Assembly: GCA_964394665.1 (NCBI GenBank)
Contig: CAYMYN010000006.1
Location: 136,619 to 200,618, forward strand
DNA length: 64,000 bases
Direction: 5' to 3'
From: CAYMYN01 sp964394665
Lineage (GTDB): Bacteria > Planctomycetota > UBA1135 > GCA-002686595
Shown: positions 60,509 through 64,000 of the stretch, in pieces
Layout: every line of letters starts with the position of its first letter
Numbering within the stretch: the first letter of the stretch is position 1
Translations under genes and position numbers: made by a program
The notes under the pieces: generated by a model
Seen by the model: only the letters and a program-made list of their open reading frames with translations
What the model was told of the DNA's origin: nothing
Database searches by the model: none

Positions 60509-62062
60509 ATGCTGCGCCCGATCCTGCTCCCGCTGGCCGTCCTGGTGTGCCTCGCCGCCCTCGCCCTGGCCGACGTCGTCGTGACCCGCGACGGCCGGCG
60601 CATCGAGGGCACCGTCGTGGCCGAGACCCCGACCGAGGTCCGCATCCGCACGCGCCTGGGCGAGATCACCGTGCCGCGCTCCGAGGTCGTCTCGATCGAG
60701 CGCGGCAAGAGCCGGCGCCAGGAGTTCGACGAGCGCTGGCAGGCGGCGACGGACGCCGACGGCTTCCACGCCCTGGGGCTGTGGTGCGAAGGGCAGAAGA
60801 TGCGCGCCGAGGCGCGCCGTGCGATGAACCGCGCCCTGGAGCTCGACGCCAACCACGCCGGGGCCAACACCTGGCTCGGGCGCGTGGAGTACAAGGGCGA
60901 GTGGATGACCCCCGAGGAGCGCGATCGGCGCATGGCCGCCGACCGCGAGGCCGAGATGCAGGCCCGGGGTCTGGTGCGCTACGGCGACACCTGGGTGACG
61001 CCCGAGGAGCGGGCCAAGCTCGAGCAGGGCCTGGTGCTGCACGCCGGGCGCTGGATCCCCTTCGCCGAGGCGCAGCGCGCCAAGGGCCTCGAGGAGTGGA
61101 TGGGGGCCTGGGTGCCGCGGCGCGTGGCCCTGGGTCGCGACTCGGCGGCGCGCGTGTCGGAGGCCGCCGGCGTGCCCTTCGAGGTCGTGCTCGCGGGCGA
61201 TCGCGTGCTCGCCGCCGGTCCGCTGCCGCGCGCCTCCCTGGAGCGCGTGGCCGAACGTTGCCTCGCCGGCTGGAGCTGGTTCTTCGAACGCTATGCCCTG
61301 CCCGCCGAGACGGACCTGTTCGACGGGCGACTCGCCGAGCTCTACCTGTTCGACCGCGACCCGGCCTACCACGCGACGATCGAGCACCTCGCGCAACGCA
61401 CGAGCACCCTCCCGCCGGGCTGGGCCGAGGCCGTCAAGAACACCCACGGGTTCCTCTACTGGGATCCCTTCCCGCTCTCCTCGGCGCGGCGCTGGAAACG
61501 CGAGGAGCTCGACCTCGAGGGCCACTGCTACCACCACTTCGGCCACCTGCTGGTGAACCGCCTGGGCTACGACGGCCGGTTGCTGCCGCCCTGGTACGAC
61601 GAGGCCCTGGCGGCGCTCGTCGAGTACCACCTGCACGGCCGCAACGCGGTCTTCTGCCGCTCGAGCGTGCACGAGGGCCGCGGCACCGCCGCCGCCGGCA
61701 CGACCTTCTCCTTCGACCCGCGCGAGTTGCGCGAGGGGAGCTGGAAGGGCATTCTCTCGCGCGCCCTGGCCGAGAACGCGGTGATGTCCTTCGACCACCT
61801 GGCGCGCAAGCAGTTCGGCGAGCTCGAGCTGGTCGACGTGGCGGTCGGCATGGGCGTGCTCTCCTGGCTCGCCGAGCAGGAGCCGGGGGCCCTGGCGAGG
61901 TTCCACGCCGAGCTGCGCAAGGTCGCGCCGCCGGCCCCGGCGCGCGTGATCGAGCTCGGCCGCGAGCGCCAGGAGCACTACGACGCCGCCTTCGCCGCCG
62001 CCTGCGGCAAGACCTGGCGCGAGGTCGACCAGCTCTGGAGGGCATGGGCGAGGAACCGCTGA
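60509..62062 (+). CDS. Exported protein with degenerate metallopeptidase-like region
   Basis: The 517-residue protein has a signal peptide (ILLPLAVLVCLAALALA). Residues 22-65 form a small beta domain (VVVTRDGRRIEGTVVAET). Two related repeats follow, EYKGEWMTPEERDRRMAA and RYGDTWVTPEERAKLEQG. The C-terminal half resembles gluzincin peptidases: HCYHHFGHLLVNRLGYDG, then LLPPWYDEALAALVEY with the typical E-A-L-A segment. The catalytic HExxH is replaced by HHFGH, so proteolysis is doubtful. Secreted proteins of this shape are frequent in Planctomycetota; no function is known. A TAAGGT element lies at 60468-60473. The kinase gene begins before this one ends (19-nt overlap). Confidence 0.6.
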   Translation: MLRPILLPLAVLVCLAALALADVVVTRDGRRIEGTVVAETPTEVRIRTRLGEITVPRSEVVSIERGKSRRQEFDERWQAATDADGFHALGLWCEGQKMRAEARRAMNRALELDANHAGANTWLGRVEYKGEWMTPEERDRRMAADREAEMQARGLVRYGDTWVTPEERAKLEQGLVLHAGRWIPFAEAQRAKGLEEWMGAWVPRRVALGRDSAARVSEAAGVPFEVVLAGDRVLAAGPLPRASLERVAERCLAGWSWFFERYALPAETDLFDGRLAELYLFDRDPAYHATIEHLAQRTSTLPPGWAEAVKNTHGFLYWDPFPLSSARRWKREELDLEGHCYHHFGHLLVNRLGYDGRLLPPWYDEALAALVEYHLHGRNAVFCRSSVHEGRGTAAAGTTFSFDPRELREGSWKGILSRALAENAVMSFDHLARKQFGELELVDVAVGMGVLSWLAEQEPGALARFHAELRKVAPPAPARVIELGRERQEHYDAAFAAACGKTWREVDQLWRAWARNR

Positions 62063-63780
62063 GGCGCGCCGCCCCCGGCGCAGGGCGGCCCGGACCGCCC
62101 GCCATCCCCGGGTACCGCATCGAGGCGGTCCTCGGGCGCGGCGCCACGGGGGTCGTGTACCGCGCGGTGCAGCTCTCGGTGGGCCGGCCGGTCGCGCTGA
62201 AGGTGTTGCACGAGAGCGCGGTGCGCAGCGAGAAGGCCGTGCGGCGCCTCGAGCGCGAGGCGCGCGTCGCGGCGTTGCTCGCGCACCCCAGCATCATCTC
62301 GGCCATCGACATGGGCCGCAGCGGCGGGACCTACTGGTTCGCCATGGAGCTGGTCGAGGGCCCGTCCCTGGCCGAGCGCCTCGAGCACGGCGGCCGGCTC
62401 TCCGAACGCGACGCCCTGCGCCTGTTCATGCCCCTCGCCGACGCGCTGCAGCACGCCTGCGAGAAGGGCGTCGTGCACCGCGACGTCAAGCCGGCCAACA
62501 TCCTGCTCGAGCCCAGCGGTCGCCCGCGGCTCGTCGACCTGGGCCTGGCGCGCGTCGACGACGATCCGGCCCTGACGCGCACCGGCGGCACCCTCGGCAC
62601 GCCTTACTACATCAGCCCCGAGCAGGCCCGCGACCCGGGCGCGGCCGACATCCGCGCCGACATCTGGTCGCTCGGCGCCACGCTCTACCACGCGGTGTGC
62701 GGCCGTCCGCCCTTCGCCGGCCAGGGCGCGGCCGAGATCCTGTCCCAGGTGCTCTACCAGCCGATCCCCGATCCGCGCGGCCTGCGGCCCGAGCTCTCGC
62801 GCGGGCTCGCGCTGGTGATCCGCAAGTGCCTCTCGCGCGACCCCGACCGGCGCTACTTCACGCCGGCCGAGCTGCGCGAGGACCTCGAGCGCATCGCCGG
62901 TCACCGCGCGCCCGCCGTGCGCGAGTCCCAGCTCGAGCCCAGCGCCGAGTCGGGCCGCGCGCGGCGCCTGGGGCGCGGGGTGGCGATCGCCGCGGCGGCG
63001 GCCGCGTTGCTCGCGCTGATGCTCTGGCGGCCGTGGGCGCGCGCGACGGGGCCGGATCCGGCGGACGCCGCGCGGAACGAGCCCTACGCGCCCCTGGGCC
63101 TGATCGCGGCCGAGCTCGAGCGGCCGGGGCACGAACTCGCCCCGCCCTACCACCAACTGCTCGAGCTCGAGCCGCGCCTGCCGGAGGCCGAACGCGCGCG
63201 CTGGACCGAGCTCTACGCCACCCTGCACGCGCAGCTCCGCGACGCGCTGTGGCGATTGCGGCGCGACTTCGACCCCGAGCTGGAGTCGGCCCTCGCCGAG
63301 CATCGTTTCCGCGCCTTCGACGCGCGCCTGGAGCGCGAGTGGCCCCTGGCCCTGGGCGAACGCACGGGGTTCTCGCCCCAGACCCTGCCCGACGCGCTGC
63401 GCGCGGGTCTCGAGCAGTGGCGCGCGCAGTGGGCCGCGCGCCGCGACCACGCCTACCAGGCGGCGCTCGGCTCGATCGCCGCGGCGCTCGCGCGGCACGT
63501 CGACGACGTGCTCGCCCCGCGCATCGAGCGCCTGGCGGCCGAAGCGCGCTGGTCCGAGGCGCGCGGCGAGCTCGAGGGCGGCGCCTTCGGGCGCATCGAG
63601 GCCGCGGGCGCGAGGCGTGGCGAGCTCACGCGCGAGGAACTCGCGCCGCTCCTGGCGCCGGTCGAGACGCGCCTGCAAGCGTTGCTCGTGCGCCTCGAGG
63701 AGTCCTGGCGCGCCCTCGACCAGGATCTCGCGCGGCGCGTGCGCGAGCTGGCCCGCGAGGCCGGCGAACGCCCGCGCGCG
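62044..63780 (+). CDS. Ser/Thr protein kinase, 3' end replaced at a chimeric junction
   Basis: The gene starts at ATG 62044 inside the preceding gene. The kinase domain occupies residues about 25-290: VLGRGATGVVYRAV loop, VALKVLH lysine, HRDVKPANIL near 143, and DLGLA in place of DFG. A membrane helix (AIAAAAAALLALMLW, about 315-330) is followed by a charged helical periplasmic region. The frame is authentic up to about 63775. Beyond that the DNA changes in composition and its other strand encodes phosphoglucomutase, so the true C-terminus is missing. The frame stays open to the window end only by chance. I therefore treat it as a partial gene. Confidence 0.8.
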
Positions 63781-64000
63781 CGCCAGGGTCATGCGCTGCA
63801 CGCCGGTGAGTCCGGCGGCCAACAGCGCGTTGGCGCGGTCCTGGATAATCCGGGTGGCGCCGGTATCGGCCGGGCCGCCGTTGGGTGGATTGTACTTGAA
63901 GCCGCCGTCGGCCGGCGGATTGTGGGATGGGGTGATGACCACACCGTCGGCCAGGCCCGCACTCCGCCCGCGATTATGGGTCAGGATGGCGTGAGAGATG
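63774..64000 (-). CDS. pgm: Phosphoglucomutase (alpha-D-glucose type), internal fragment at window edge
   Basis: On the minus strand from the window end, the frame reads ISHAILTHNRGR, then VVITPSHNPPADGGFKYNPP, NGGPADTGATRI and DRANALLAAGLTGVQRM. This is the conserved active-site region of bacterial Pgm; the serine in TPSHNP is the phospho-carrier that interconverts glucose 1- and 6-phosphate. It corresponds roughly to residues 130-195 of a protein of about 546. The homology stops near 63780, where the kinase gene of the other strand begins, so the remaining two thirds of the enzyme are absent. GC content is lower than in the adjoining DNA. The fragment either belongs to another genome joined by misassembly or records a real rearrangement. 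Confidence 0.85.

Noticed and set aside
61978..63942. Long minus-strand frame beginning with phosphoglucomutase sequence
   Set aside because: Only the part right of about 63780 matches Pgm; the remainder is the antisense of the kinase gene and stays open because of GC content. It is not a real fusion protein.

Overview
The window is very GC-rich (well above 70 % over most of its length, judged by eye) and reads as a chromosomal piece of a diderm bacterium, most likely a Planctomycetota lineage of the Saltatorellus/Engelhardtia/Rohdeia type. Reasons: a secreted VCBS/FG-GAP protein with the cysteine-rich CPC-type C-terminal domain common there; large Ser/Thr kinases with transmembrane and TPR, PDZ or formylglycine-enzyme-like C-termini; an ECF sigma factor next to a kinase; many secreted proteins without known family; and a full set of LPS genes. 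A run of ten Ns, an apparent homopolymer frameshift and a chimeric right end show that it is a draft or metagenome-derived assembly. No rRNA, tRNA, CRISPR array, insertion sequence or phage module was seen.

Layout. 1-8.1 kb: a heptosyltransferase-like GT9, a small membrane protein, the VCBS protein and a tightly coupled trio (radical SAM/SPASM, GT2, GT-C transferase with TPRs). 8.1-13.5 kb: a double parvulin and an M28 peptidase on the minus strand, then an unusual HAD-phosphatase/P-loop-kinase fusion read from a back-to-back promoter region. 13.5-22.2 kb: the most unusual part, one operon behind a good sigma-70-like promoter. It holds a possible sigma-like protein, an unknown 310-residue protein and two tandem copies of a unit made of a small secreted protein plus a membrane-anchored protein of about 1000 residues built from carboxypeptidase-regulatory-like beta domains. 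22.3-32.8 kb: a periplasmic 5'-nucleotidase, a kinase/ECF pair, a DedA/ATP-grasp fusion and a kinase/PDZ/FGE fusion. 32.8-36.2 kb: an SdrD-B-like secreted protein, a fatty-acid/sterol hydroxylase and a WD40-like propeller.

36.5-44.4 kb is an envelope cluster: an RNA polymerase omega-like subunit, lpxK, an LpxL-like acyltransferase, a DUF6265-like protein, a fused HldE, a B12-type radical SAM enzyme, and a second, split heptose kinase/nucleotidyltransferase pair. After a TauE/SafE permease come two coupled glutamate dehydrogenase paralogs, one lacking key lysines. 49.8-52.7 kb is a second LPS-core cluster (WaaP-like kinase and two GT9 transferases). The rest carries unknown membrane proteins, a crotonase, a DUF1428 protein, an SGNH-like secreted protein, a YkgJ-like cysteine cluster protein, an FHA-GAF-sigma54 activator, a degenerate metallopeptidase-like protein and a Ser/Thr kinase. 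That kinase runs into a phosphoglucomutase fragment on the opposite strand at about 63.78 kb.

The LPS genes (lipid A kinase and acyltransferase, ADP-heptose supply, core kinase, three GT9 transferases) form a coherent functional theme. Two copies of a 135-bp structured repeat each supply the stop codon of the gene before them. Several genes have a TANNNT element only 6-10 nt before the start codon, which suggests leaderless or near-leaderless transcripts.
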